Shown piece by piece: positions 1 to 7,474 of a stretch of 64,000 nucleotides of DNA. Where the stretch lies: contig NZ_PGCL01000002.1 in NCBI RefSeq assembly GCF_004297185.1, forward strand, positions 554,632 through 618,631, read 5' to 3'. Position 1 is the stretch's first letter, and each line of letters starts with the position of its first letter. A program made the translations under genes and the position numbers. The notes beneath the pieces are model-generated. The model was not told the DNA's origin. It saw only the letters and a list, made by a program, of their open reading frames with translations, and ran no database searches. The DNA comes from Methanofollis fontis (GTDB lineage Archaea > Halobacteriota > Methanomicrobia > Methanomicrobiales > Methanofollaceae).

Positions 1-119
1 GCTCCACCCTCGGAAGCCACGTCGTCGAGAACCTGGACCGCATCGCCATGATGGAATGGGATGCCTTCAGGACGATGATCCACCCCTGGGAAGTAGAGCA
101 GTACCTCTCCAAATTCTAA
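1..119 (+). CDS. glnA: Glutamine synthetase, C-terminal fragment (5' part outside the window)
   Basis: The window opens inside a gene whose last 38 codons are readable before a TAA stop at 117-119. The peptide contains the phrases SHVVENLDRIAM, EWDAFRT and IHPWEVEQYLSKF. These match the conserved tail of class I glutamine synthetases, which end in EWD..R..VHPWE.EQYL. The enzyme makes glutamine from glutamate, ammonium and ATP in the cytosol. It lies upstream of and codirectional with two ammonium transporters and glnK, as expected of a nitrogen-assimilation block. Only the tail is visible, so completeness and promoter cannot be judged. Confidence 0.88.
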   Translation, partial: STLGSHVVENLDRIAMMEWDAFRTMIHPWEVEQYLSKF

Positions 120-139
120 ATTTTTTTTACAACCCATCG

Positions 140-169
140 TTTAAATAGTGGAGAAGGACATTTCCTTCC
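140..169 (+). promoter_or_regulatory. Box A promoter and palindromic operator of the first amt gene
   Basis: A box A element TTTAAATA lies at 140-147. It is followed at 153-168 by the inverted repeat GAAGGA-CATT-TCCTTC. Transcription should start about 25 bp after box A, near 170, so the palindrome sits between TATA and start site, a typical archaeal repressor position. The stretch GGAC-N6-TTCC (156-169) is one base from the GGAA-N6-TTCC operator known for the nitrogen repressor NrpR of Methanococcus maripaludis. The same layout recurs before the next gene at 1451-1480. Assignment to NrpR is inference. Confidence 0.5.
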
Positions 170-242
170 CCAATGGAGCGAACGCAATGCCCATAAGAAC
201 AATTCCGCCCACCAGAACAGGATGGCACAGGAGGACACACCC

Positions 243-1439
243 ATGACCATCGATACGGGCGACACAGCATTTGTCTTCATCAGCACCGCACTGGTCATGC
301 TGATGACCCCGGCCGTCGGACTCTTCTATGGCGGCCTCGTCAGACGCAAGAACATCATATCGATGATCGCACTCTCCTTCATCGCATTCTCCCTCGTCAC
401 CGTGCAATGGATGTTCATCGGATACACCCTCGTCTTCGGCACAGACATCGGAGGGCTGATCGGGGGTCTCGATCACCTTGCCCTCGCCGGCGTCGGCATG
501 GACGGCGAGGGGATCCCGGACCTGCTGTTCATGGGATTCCAGCTCACGTTTGCAGGCGTGACCCTTGCAATCATCACATCCGGCGCCGCCGAACGGGTGA
601 AGATCAGTTCGTTCATCCTCTTCGGACTGCTCTGGACGACCCTCGTCTATGACCCGATCGCGCACTGGGCATGGGGCGGCGGATGGGCCCAGACAATGGG
701 CGTGCTCGACCTCGCCGGAGGAATGGCAGTCGAAATCTGCTCCGGGTTCGCCGCCCTCGCCCTTGCGATGGTGATCGGGAAGAGGACCGGATACGGCACA
801 TACTCGATGGAGCCGCACAACATCCCCCTCACCCTCATCGGCGGCGCACTCCTCTGGTTCGGGTGGTTCGGCTTCAATGCAGGCAGCGTCCTGGCAGCAG
901 ACGGGGCGGCGGCCAACGCCCTCATCACCACAAATGCGGCGGCGGCGGCAGGCGCCCTCGCCTGGTTGTTCGCCACCTGGTACCGCGGCAGGGCAAGTTC
1001 GGTCGGGATGGTCTCCGGCGCCATCGCAGGACTGGTGGCAATCACCCCTGCTGCAAGCTTTGTCGATCCGATGGGCGCCCTTGCCATCGGCGCCGTCGCC
1101 GGTCTGCTCTGCTACGGGGCGATGCTGCTGCGCATGAAAAAACGCCTCGATGAAAGCCTTGACGCCTGGGCAGTCCACGGCGTGGGCGGCGTCTGGGGCA
1201 CCATCGCAACGGGAATTTTTGCCGTGGCAGCAGTCGGAGGCACCGCCGGACTCATCGGAGGAAATGCTTCCCAGGTACTCATCCAGTTTATCGCCACCAT
1301 CGCCTCGATCGCCTACGCCTTCGGAGTCACCTATGCCCTCGCATGGATCATCGACCGCACCATCGGGCTGCGAGTGACCGAAGAGGAAGAATACGTCGGG
1401 CTGGACATATCGCAGCATGGAGAGTCCCTCCAGATGTAA
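243..1439 (+). CDS. amt: Ammonium transporter (Amt/MEP/Rh family), first copy
   Basis: A membrane channel for ammonium uptake of about 398 aa, the normal family size, with some eleven hydrophobic segments. Pore landmarks are visible: [12 protein letters not shown] carries the first of the twin pore histidines and [14 protein letters not shown] the second, and [20 protein letters not shown] is the conserved mid-protein signature. I chose the ATG at 243 because AGGAGG at 229-234 precedes it by 8 nt and because the second copy starts at the same residue; an ATG at 222 would add seven residues. It is highly similar to the second amt, and both belong to a glnA-amt-amt-glnK block. GlnK would normally plug the channel when nitrogen is plentiful. 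Confidence 0.95.
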   Translation: MTIDTGDTAFVFISTALVMLMTPAVGLFYGGLVRRKNIISMIALSFIAFSLVTVQWMFIGYTLVFGTDIGGLIGGLDHLALAGVGMDGEGIPDLLFMGFQLTFAGVTLAIITSGAAERVKISSFILFGLLWTTLVYDPIAHWAWGGGWAQTMGVLDLAGGMAVEICSGFAALALAMVIGKRTGYGTYSMEPHNIPLTLIGGALLWFGWFGFNAGSVLAADGAAANALITTNAAAAAGALAWLFATWYRGRASSVGMVSGAIAGLVAITPAASFVDPMGALAIGAVAGLLCYGAMLLRMKKRLDESLDAWAVHGVGGVWGTIATGIFAVAAVGGTAGLIGGNASQVLIQFIATIASIAYAFGVTYALAWIIDRTIGLRVTEEEEYVGLDISQHGESLQM

Positions 1440-1450
1440 AAAAACGCACA

Positions 1451-1480
1451 TTTAAATATGGAGGAAAACAACTTCCTTCC
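1451..1480 (+). promoter_or_regulatory. Second box A plus GGAA-N6-TTCC operator before the 100-aa ORF and second amt
   Basis: Box A TTTAAATA at 1451-1458 is followed directly by GGAA-AACAAC-TTCC at 1463-1476, flanked by further GGAGG and TTCC bases. This equals the NrpR operator consensus GGAA-N6-TTCC reported for Methanococcus maripaludis. It is placed like the palindrome upstream of the first amt, between TATA and the predicted start near 1483. It should control the downstream ORF, amt and glnK in response to nitrogen status. No NrpR gene is in the window. Confidence 0.55.
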
Positions 1481-1495
1481 ATACGCGGTGTAACG

Positions 1496-1798
1496 ATGAC
1501 CGATCAAGTGCATAGAGCATATGGATGGGAGAGGTACCCCCGCTCCGGTACGCCGGACGGGGAGACCGTCACCCCATGGATAGACGAGACCGAATATCCC
1601 AACCTCAGCGCCATCGCAGTCTCCAAGCGATTCTGGGGTGAAGCCTGCCGTGCAGCGGCACTGTCCACTGCCCTCCGGGCACTGAACGGAGAGACGCAGG
1701 ACACCAGGGCACTCAAGGAAGCAGCACACCGCTTCTGGGACGGGACACTGGTGCAGCAGACCGTAACAAACCACGCTGTTGCTGTGGAGGCGATCTGA
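1496..1798 (+). CDS. Uncharacterised 100-aa protein between the two amt genes
   Basis: An ORF of 100 aa from ATG 1496 to TGA 1796-1798. It is 13 nt downstream of the predicted start of the operator-bearing promoter and 2 nt before the next amt. Its own 3' end supplies the GGAGG used by that amt. The protein is soluble, with no membrane segment or cysteine cluster. The C-terminal half is alanine-rich and probably helical ([19 protein letters not shown]). I do not recognise the family. The position suggests a nitrogen-regulated accessory of ammonium transport or GlnK signalling, which is inference. Confidence 0.7.
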   Translation: MTDQVHRAYGWERYPRSGTPDGETVTPWIDETEYPNLSAIAVSKRFWGEACRAAALSTALRALNGETQDTRALKEAAHRFWDGTLVQQTVTNHAVAVEAI

Positions 1799-1800
1799 AA

Positions 1801-2997
1801 ATGGCAATCGACACCGGCGATACCGCCTTCATCCTCATCTGCACCGCCCTTGTCATGCTGATGACGCCCGGCGTGGGACTGTTCTACGGCGGTCTGGTCA
1901 GGCGCAAAAATATCATCTCCATGATCGCCCTGGCATTCATCGCCTTCTCGGTGGTCTCACTCCAGTGGATCCTCTTCGGCTACTCCCTCGCCTTTGGACA
2001 CGACATCGGCGGAATCATCGGAGGTCTTGATTTCATCGGCCTCTCCGGTGTGGGCATGGACGGTGACGGCATCCCCGACCTGCTGTTCATGGTGTTCCAG
2101 CTCGTCTTTGCCGGATTGACACTGGCCATCGTCACCTCCGGTGCGGCCGAACGGGTGAAAGTGAGCTCTTTCATCATATTCGGGCTGCTCTGGACGACAC
2201 TGGTCTACGATCCCCTCGCCCACTGGGCATGGGGCGGCGGATGGGCCGCATCGCTCGGCGCCCTCGACTTTGCCGGCGGCACTGTCGTCCACATATCCTC
2301 GGGCTTTGCAGCGCTTGCGCTGGCACTCGTGATCGGTCGGCGGGTGGGATTCGGCACCTACTCGATGGACCCGCATAACATCCCCCTCACCCTCATCGGC
2401 GGCGCACTCCTCTGGTTCGGGTGGTTCGGGTTCAACGCCGGTTCGGCACTCGCCGCCGACGGGCTTGCGGCAAGCGCCTTCGTGGTCACGAACACCTCGG
2501 CAGCCGCCGGCGCCCTCGCATGGCTTGTCGCCTCATGGTTCCGCGGCCGACCGAGCTCGCTCGGAATGATCTCCGGAGCCATCGCCGGACTGGTCGCCAT
2601 CACACCGGCCGCCGGTTTCGTCGACCCGCTCTCGGCGATCGTCATCGGCGCCATCGGCGGACTGATCTGCTACGGGGCGATGCTCTTCAGGCTCCACAGA
2701 GGACTCGACGAGAGCCTGGACGCATGGGCAGTACACGGCATGGGCGGCCTCTGGGGAGCAATCGCCACCGGCATCTTTGCAGTGGCGGCAGTTGGAGGCG
2801 TTGATGGCCTCATCTATGGGAATGTCAACCAGTTCCTGATACAGGTCCTGGATGCAGGCGTATCGGTCATCTACGCCTTCAGCGTTACCTATGCACTCGC
2901 ATGGATCGTCGACAAAACCATCGGACTGCGGGTGACGGAAGAAGAGGAATATGTCGGTCTCGACATATCACAGCACGGCGAGTCCACACAGGCTTGA
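1801..2997 (+). CDS. amt: Ammonium transporter (Amt/MEP/Rh family), second copy
   Basis: A 398-aa polytopic ammonium channel, close in sequence to the first copy from the N-terminal DTGDTAF to the shared tail [16 protein letters not shown]. Twin pore histidines are visible in [12 protein letters not shown] and [14 protein letters not shown]. The start at 1801 follows GGAGG at about 1787-1791. glnK begins 11 nt after its stop, the usual amt-glnK arrangement in which the PII protein blocks the pore under nitrogen sufficiency. The two amt copies differ mostly in silent and conservative changes, so they are recent paralogues. They may differ in affinity or expression, which the sequence does not show. 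Confidence 0.95.
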   Translation: MAIDTGDTAFILICTALVMLMTPGVGLFYGGLVRRKNIISMIALAFIAFSVVSLQWILFGYSLAFGHDIGGIIGGLDFIGLSGVGMDGDGIPDLLFMVFQLVFAGLTLAIVTSGAAERVKVSSFIIFGLLWTTLVYDPLAHWAWGGGWAASLGALDFAGGTVVHISSGFAALALALVIGRRVGFGTYSMDPHNIPLTLIGGALLWFGWFGFNAGSALAADGLAASAFVVTNTSAAAGALAWLVASWFRGRPSSLGMISGAIAGLVAITPAAGFVDPLSAIVIGAIGGLICYGAMLFRLHRGLDESLDAWAVHGMGGLWGAIATGIFAVAAVGGVDGLIYGNVNQFLIQVLDAGVSVIYAFSVTYALAWIVDKTIGLRVTEEEEYVGLDISQHGESTQA

Positions 2998-3008
2998 GAG
3001 GAAGACGC

Positions 3009-3341
3009 ATGATGAAGATGATCATCGCGGTGATCCGCCCGGAAAAATTCGGACAGGTGGAGGCGGCCCTGGCAGAGAAAGGTTTCCATGCCATGACCGT
3101 CTCGGAGGTGCGGGGCAGGGGAGAACAGAAAGGGATCTCCCTCCAGTCCCGCGGCGGTCCGGTGAAGGTCGATCTCCTCCCCAAGATCAGGATCGAGATG
3201 GCGGTGTCGGCGACCTTTGCCGAGACCGTCGTCCAGATCATCAGGGAGGCGGCCCGGACCGGCAGGATAGGGGACGGAAAGGTGTTTGTCCTGCCCCTGG
3301 ACATGGCTGCCAAGGTCAGGACCGAGGAGGTGAGCATCTAG
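3009..3341 (+). CDS. glnK: Nitrogen regulatory protein P-II (GlnK family) with an atypical T-loop
   Basis: A PII-family protein of 109-110 aa; ATG codons at 3009 and 3012 are both usable, after GAGAGGAAG overlapping the amt stop. The N-terminal MKMIIAVIRPEKFG, the T-loop entry GRGEQKG, the B-loop AARTGRIGDGKVFV and the C-terminal RTEE are all family landmarks. It should sense ATP/ADP and 2-oxoglutarate and bind the adjacent Amt channels. The T-loop reads ISLQSRGGPVKVDLLPK and has no tyrosine at the position uridylylated in bacterial GlnK, so that modification is unlikely here. Nucleotide and metabolite binding should remain. It closes the block and is followed by a terminator-like hairpin. 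Confidence 0.92.
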   Translation: MMKMIIAVIRPEKFGQVEAALAEKGFHAMTVSEVRGRGEQKGISLQSRGGPVKVDLLPKIRIEMAVSATFAETVVQIIREAARTGRIGDGKVFVLPLDMAAKVRTEEVSI

Positions 3342-3373
3342 ATAGGAACAAAATTTCAGTCCAGTGTAATTGG

Positions 3374-3413
3374 GTACAGACCGTATGACGCCCGGTCTGT
3401 ACATCTTTTTTTT
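3374..3413 (+). terminator. Hairpin with T-tract after glnK
   Basis: A perfect 10-bp stem (GTACAGACCG at 3374-3383 with CGGTCTGTAC at 3393-3402) encloses a 9-nt loop. Three bases later comes a run of eight T residues (3406-3413). It lies 32 nt after the glnK stop. Archaeal termination mainly needs the T-run; the stem may also protect the 3' end. Confidence 0.75.
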
Positions 3414-3492
3414 GCTCGACCTCGATCCGATATTCGGTGTATGTGACAATGAATCTATCTTGTAACCGAATTTGCGGAAAAATGGGGGATTT

Positions 3493-4236
3493 TTACTCCA
3501 GCACAACCGGTGAGGCCGTCTGGTCGAAGGGGTTGGTCCGCATCGCAAGAGAGAAGAGATATGGATAGTTGTTTTTCAGGTATTTCATGTAATCGAGCCA
3601 TGAGAGCACAAGCAGGCGATATGCACGGTTGATATCGCCGGAAAGATGTTTGTGATCGGTTTCCGGCGTTGCCGCCAGGTCCTCGCGCCGCTCCAGTTCA
3701 TCGGTGAGGTGAAACACCGCCCTCAGCACCTCCGTAAAATGTTCGTGCTCGAGGAGCATCGGATTCTCAAGGAGCCTGAGCAGAAAATTGCGTTTTTTCA
3801 TTAAGAAGTCCTTTAGAACGATGAGATCCTCAGCGTCAACCCCGACTTCTGCGGGATAGGTTGAAAGCCGCCGGCGCACCTCTGCAAAATCGGCGTCTGA
3901 CCAGTCACCCCGCACAATCAGGTCGCCCCTGATCGAATCAAGGTGAGGATCACGGTCTGAGAGACGGATCAGAAGATGCGTCCCCACCTCCGCATAGAAG
4001 GTTCCGATCACCATATTCAGCTTCTCCAGCTTCTCCCGCTTAGCGCGCACCGAGAGGAGCTGGTTGAGGATGAGGGTGACGAGCAGGACGTTGATCGGGA
4101 GAAACCCGAGTGCATTGAAGATATAGTAATAGGTGTTCTCAGGATTGCCCAGCACCAGGAACTTCACCGCATAGACAACGACCGATACGGCAACCAGAAA
4201 TATCCCGAGCCTCATTTCCCATGTAAGACGGCGCAT
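3493..4236 (-). CDS. Uncharacterised membrane-anchored protein, 247 aa
   Basis: Two hydrophobic segments occupy roughly residues 9-28 and 37-61. They are followed by a long charged, mostly helical cytoplasmic part starting with LLSVRAKREKLEKLNMVIG. No catalytic motif or metal site is evident. The gene stands alone on the minus strand, converging with glnK. I do not recognise a named family. A membrane-anchored helical scaffold or sensor is possible but unproven. Confidence 0.75.
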   Translation of the reverse strand: MRRLTWEMRLGIFLVAVSVVVYAVKFLVLGNPENTYYYIFNALGFLPINVLLVTLILNQLLSVRAKREKLEKLNMVIGTFYAEVGTHLLIRLSDRDPHLDSIRGDLIVRGDWSDADFAEVRRRLSTYPAEVGVDAEDLIVLKDFLMKKRNFLLRLLENPMLLEHEHFTEVLRAVFHLTDELERREDLAATPETDHKHLSGDINRAYRLLVLSWLDYMKYLKNNYPYLFSLAMRTNPFDQTASPVVLE

Positions 4237-4272
4237 ACGCGTTTACCACCACAGAGGGATGGAAGGCAGGAT

Positions 4273-4299
4273 AAAAAAAGGGCGTGGCCGAAGGGCCAC
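4273..4299 (-). terminator. Hairpin-T terminator of the glutamate synthase gene
   Basis: On the minus strand the stem GTGGCC/GGCCAC (4284-4299) encloses a CTTC loop. It is followed by GCCC and a run of seven T (forward A-run 4273-4279). It sits 35 nt beyond the glutamate synthase stop. Confidence 0.7.
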
Positions 4300-4334
4300 T
4301 CCCGACGCGGTGTGCAGATATCTGATGGGCCCGT

Positions 4335-5924
4335 TCAGGCGTCGAGGATCTCCTCGGCGGCGTCGCGGAACGCATCCATGACGTACGGGATGCCGGAGAC
4401 CTGCGCGGCCTCGGGCGTCAGGGACATCAGGTCGTCCCTGGAGACCGACGAGAGGCTGAAGTTCCTCGAACCGGCCATGATCTGCTGCATGCCGGTCTTG
4501 AACTTCTGCGAATAGGTGTAGAGGGCAATGGCGCCGAGCGGGATCTCTGACATGCGCTCGCCGTACTTCTCCTTGAGTTCCTCGTAGGAGACGAAGATCT
4601 CCTCGACGGAGGAACCGAACTTGGAGACAGTCTTCGGGAGTTCCCCGGCGTCAAGCCACTTCTGGATGTTCTTGCCGACCATGCCCGGGATCATCAGGGC
4701 GCGACCCATGCAGACGGCCTTGACGTAGGGCGCACCCATGGCGAGCACCTTGAATGCGTTTGCCTCATCGGCAATGCCGCCAGCGATGGCGATATCCGGA
4801 GTGCGGATGCCCCGCGCCTTCAGCCGCTCGCAGAACTCGTAGGTGAGTGCCTCGATGTAGAAGGTCGGAACGCCCCATTCCTCCATCATCGGCCACGGGC
4901 TCATGCCGGTGCCGCCCGGTGCGCCGTCGATGGTGAGCAGGTCGATCTTCGCCTCAGAGGAGTACTTGATCGCCATGGCAAGCTCCTTCATGGAGTAGGC
5001 GCCGGTCTTGAGGGTGACGCGCTTGAAGCCGATGTCGCGGAGACGGTCGACCTCCTCCAGGAAGCCCTCCTGGGTCACAAACCCGAGGCGGGAGTGGCGC
5101 TCGAACTCCTTGATCGCACCGGCCTTGAAGGCCTCCTGGACCGAGGGTACGGTCGGATCAGGCAGGACGATGTAGCCGCGCTTCTTCAGCTCGAGGGCGC
5201 GCTCAAGGGACTTCACCTTGATCTCGCCGCCGATGCACTTTGCACCCTGACCCCATTTCAGCTCGATGGTTTCCAGGTTGTGCTTGGAGGCGACGTACTC
5301 TGCGGTGCCGAGACGGGTGTCCTCGACGTTCATCTGGACAAGGATCTCGCCAAAGCCCTCGTGGAACTTCCTGTAGGTCTCAATACGCCGGTCCATCTCG
5401 GGAGACTTCGAGACCTTGCCGTTGTGGTCCCGCTCAAGCGCCGGGTCGATGCCGCAGACGTTCTCACCGCACACAAGGGTGATACCGGAGATGGCGGCGC
5501 CGACAGCAAAGTGCTCCCAGTTGGCGCGGGCGATCTCGGTCGAGCCCAGGGCCCCGGTGAAGATCGGGACACGCAACGGGACCTTGATATCCCAGCCGTA
5601 CTCGGTCTCGGTGTCGACGGCCGAGAAAACGGCCGAATCCGGGCCAATCTCGGTGCCCTCGGGCAGGCCGCGGGCACCCACCGCATATCCCTGGATATTC
5701 AGGTGGGAGAAGTCGATCGGATAGTTCTTGTCGGCACCGGCGGTGATCTCACCGAAGGGGCCGGGATAGAGGACCTCGCGCCCGCGGAACGAGGAGAGCC
5801 AGATGTCACAATTGCCTTTACAGCCGTCAACACAGCGTGTGCAGAGGCCAGACATCGGGACAACGTTCCGGGAACGGTTGGAGGTCCCGACTGCTTCGTT
5901 TGCATTCGGTTGTCTAAGATTCAT
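4335..5924 (-). CDS. gltB: Archaeal-type glutamate synthase (FMN-binding GltB domain 2 family)
   Basis: A 529-aa protein of the glutamate synthase domain family, which carries FMN in a TIM barrel and forms glutamate from 2-oxoglutarate and ammonia. The conserved barrel strands IDLLTIDGAPGGTGMSPWP and PDIAIAGGIADEANAFKVLAMGA are present, and GQGAKCIGGEIKVKS starts the catalytic half. The N-terminus has a Cys-rich segment (CTRCVDGCKGNC, about residues 28-39) that could bind an Fe-S cluster. There is no glutaminase (GATase) domain, as usual in archaea, so a separate partner must supply ammonia or electrons. Together with glnA it forms the GS/GOGAT route. An 18-bp palindrome lies in its promoter. 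Confidence 0.88.
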   Translation of the reverse strand: MNLRQPNANEAVGTSNRSRNVVPMSGLCTRCVDGCKGNCDIWLSSFRGREVLYPGPFGEITAGADKNYPIDFSHLNIQGYAVGARGLPEGTEIGPDSAVFSAVDTETEYGWDIKVPLRVPIFTGALGSTEIARANWEHFAVGAAISGITLVCGENVCGIDPALERDHNGKVSKSPEMDRRIETYRKFHEGFGEILVQMNVEDTRLGTAEYVASKHNLETIELKWGQGAKCIGGEIKVKSLERALELKKRGYIVLPDPTVPSVQEAFKAGAIKEFERHSRLGFVTQEGFLEEVDRLRDIGFKRVTLKTGAYSMKELAMAIKYSSEAKIDLLTIDGAPGGTGMSPWPMMEEWGVPTFYIEALTYEFCERLKARGIRTPDIAIAGGIADEANAFKVLAMGAPYVKAVCMGRALMIPGMVGKNIQKWLDAGELPKTVSKFGSSVEEIFVSYEELKEKYGERMSEIPLGAIALYTYSQKFKTGMQQIMAGSRNFSLSSVSRDDLMSLTPEAAQVSGIPYVMDAFRDAAEEILDA

Positions 5925-5969
5925 GTTTTCCCCCAGTGTAAAAGGGTGGTTTCAGATTCGTTTGACGCC

Positions 5970-6004
5970 TTGGCGAAAATTCGCCAAAGTAGATAGATTT
6001 AAAA
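5970..6004 (-). promoter_or_regulatory. gltB promoter with an 18-bp perfect palindrome
   Basis: On the minus strand a box A (TTTTAAATC, 5996-6004) is followed by TTGGCGAA-TT-TTCGCCAA at 5970-5987. The predicted start near 5974 falls inside the palindrome, which suggests repression by an unidentified dimeric regulator. The leader to the ATG at 5924 would be about 50 nt. The palindrome does not match the amt operators, so a different regulator may act. Confidence 0.5.
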
Positions 6005-6107
6005 CAGGAGACTATTTATTTCCTTCCAAATTACCCGCATATAAACCTATTCCATGCGCTCGCGCGGCGCGACATCCAGAAAGAACGAACAAATACGGAT
6101 AAAAGTG

Positions 6108-6425
6108 TTATTCCTGTCCCCCTGATGCCGATTCTCCACCTTCAAGCATCAGGGATCCAAAAATCATTTTTTCAAGAACACCGGCAACATATTTCATCCG
6201 TTGCGAGAGTTCCATATTCTCATAGCGGTGGACGTCGGCATAGATCTGGACCCGGATCAGTGAAAAACGCAGCCTATCGAGTTCGTCGTCACTCAGCGCG
6301 GCGGTTTCCTGATAGATCGGTTCGATCAGGTCGGGAAAAGAGGAGATATCTGAAATTGCCGCGGCAATCCGCTCATGGATGGGGAGGGGATCTCCGGTCC
6401 CCTGCAGCACCCGCCGGAGATCCAT
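6108..6425 (-). CDS. Uncharacterised 105-aa helical protein downstream of mrp
   Basis: A 105-aa soluble, mainly helical protein (HERIAAAISDISSFPDLIEPI, then ETAALSDDELDRLRFSLIR). Its ATG follows the TGA of the Mrp-type ATPase without any spacer, so the two are translationally coupled. No known motif or cysteine is visible. It may work with the Fe-S carrier, but only the gene order supports this. Confidence 0.65.
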   Translation of the reverse strand: MDLRRVLQGTGDPLPIHERIAAAISDISSFPDLIEPIYQETAALSDDELDRLRFSLIRVQIYADVHRYENMELSQRMKYVAGVLEKMIFGSLMLEGGESASGGQE

Positions 6426-7304
6426 TCAACCCTCGACAAGTTTGACCAGGTTCTCCATCACGGTGTCGATCGCCTTCCAGGAGGGGGAATCCGCACGCAG
6501 GTTGATGAACGGTCTTCCTTCATCGCCCGCCTTGCGCACCTCGGGATCGATGGGGATTGCACCGAGGAACGGCACGCCAAGTTCCTGCGCCGCCTTCTCG
6601 CCGCCGCCCTTGCCGAAGATCTCGATCTCTTTCCCGCAGTCGGGACAGATCAGACCGCTCATATTCTCAATAACACCGAGGACCGGCAGATCGAGTTTTT
6701 CGACAAAATTCGCAGCCTTCTTGGAGTCCATCGTCGAGACCTCCTGCGGGGTGGTGACAATGACGGCACCCTCGATATTGGGTGCGAGCTGCACGATGGT
6801 GAGGGCCTCGTCACCGGTGCCGGGCGGGAGATCGACGACCAGGTAGTCCAGGGGGCCCCAGTTGACGTCCTCCAGGAACTGCTTGATCGCCGACATCTTC
6901 ATCGGGCCGCGCCAGATCACCGGCGTGTCGGCGTCAGGGAGAAGGAACTCCATGGAGACAACAGAGAGGGTGCCGGTGACGCGGATGGGTTCGATCTTGT
7001 CGCCCATCACCATCAACTTCTGGCCCTCCGCACCGACCATCTTGGGCACATTCGGGCCGTGGATATCGAGGTCAAGGAGGCCGACGCTCTTGCCGGTCTT
7101 GGCAAGAGCGGACGCCAGGTTTACCGAGACAGTCGTCTTTCCGACACCGCCCTTGCCCGAAAGAACGAGGATCACATGCTCCACGTCGATCTTCGCCTTG
7201 GGCGGAAGCCCCTTCTGCGGGGAGTCGCATGCTTCCTTCTGGGCGCTCGAGCAGGTTGCGCAGTTGCCCGAACATTCTTCCTGCGTCTTTCCGTTTTCTG
7301 CCAT
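6426..7304 (-). CDS. mrp: Mrp/NBP35-type Fe-S cluster carrier ATPase
   Basis: A 292-aa P-loop ATPase of the Mrp/ApbC/NBP35 family, which binds a bridging [4Fe-4S] cluster in a dimer and hands it to apo-proteins. The deviant Walker A GKGGVGKTTVSVNLA is at about residue 50, with the matching LLDLDIHGPNVPKMVG, DYLVVDLPPGTGDE and, later, CPDCGKEIEIFG whose CxxC holds the bridging cluster. An N-terminal Cys-rich tail (CSGNCATC) is also seen in NBP35-like members. The gene is divergent from the AOR gene across about 170 bp. AOR and the many Fe-S enzymes around it are possible clients, which is inference. Confidence 0.9.
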   Translation of the reverse strand: MAENGKTQEECSGNCATCSSAQKEACDSPQKGLPPKAKIDVEHVILVLSGKGGVGKTTVSVNLASALAKTGKSVGLLDLDIHGPNVPKMVGAEGQKLMVMGDKIEPIRVTGTLSVVSMEFLLPDADTPVIWRGPMKMSAIKQFLEDVNWGPLDYLVVDLPPGTGDEALTIVQLAPNIEGAVIVTTPQEVSTMDSKKAANFVEKLDLPVLGVIENMSGLICPDCGKEIEIFGKGGGEKAAQELGVPFLGAIPIDPEVRKAGDEGRPFINLRADSPSWKAIDTVMENLVKLVEG

Positions 7305-7474
7305 GATAATCTTCCTGTCGGGTATATACCCAGGTATTCTATAGATATCTGTATGCAGGTCTGTTAAAGAGTAGTGGTCCGGGCAAACGGACGCTCCCGC
7401 ACACCCCCCGGCCGTCGACGGTCAACCGGGTTACCTTTATCAGCTGAACTGCCGTCAGGGGGGGTGTGAGGACC

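Noticed and set aside
141..1451. Long open frame antisense to the first amt gene
   Set aside because: It mirrors the codon bias of amt, is rich in Cys, Asp and Gly, and has no promoter or ribosome site.
5094..5996. 300-codon open frame antisense to glutamate synthase
   Set aside because: The clear FMN-barrel motifs are on the other strand; this one has a biased, unstructured composition.
7320..7331. GGGTATATACCC palindrome before mrp considered as an NrpR-type site
   Set aside because: The spacing between GGTA and TACC is 2, not 6, and it overlaps a possible TATA element.
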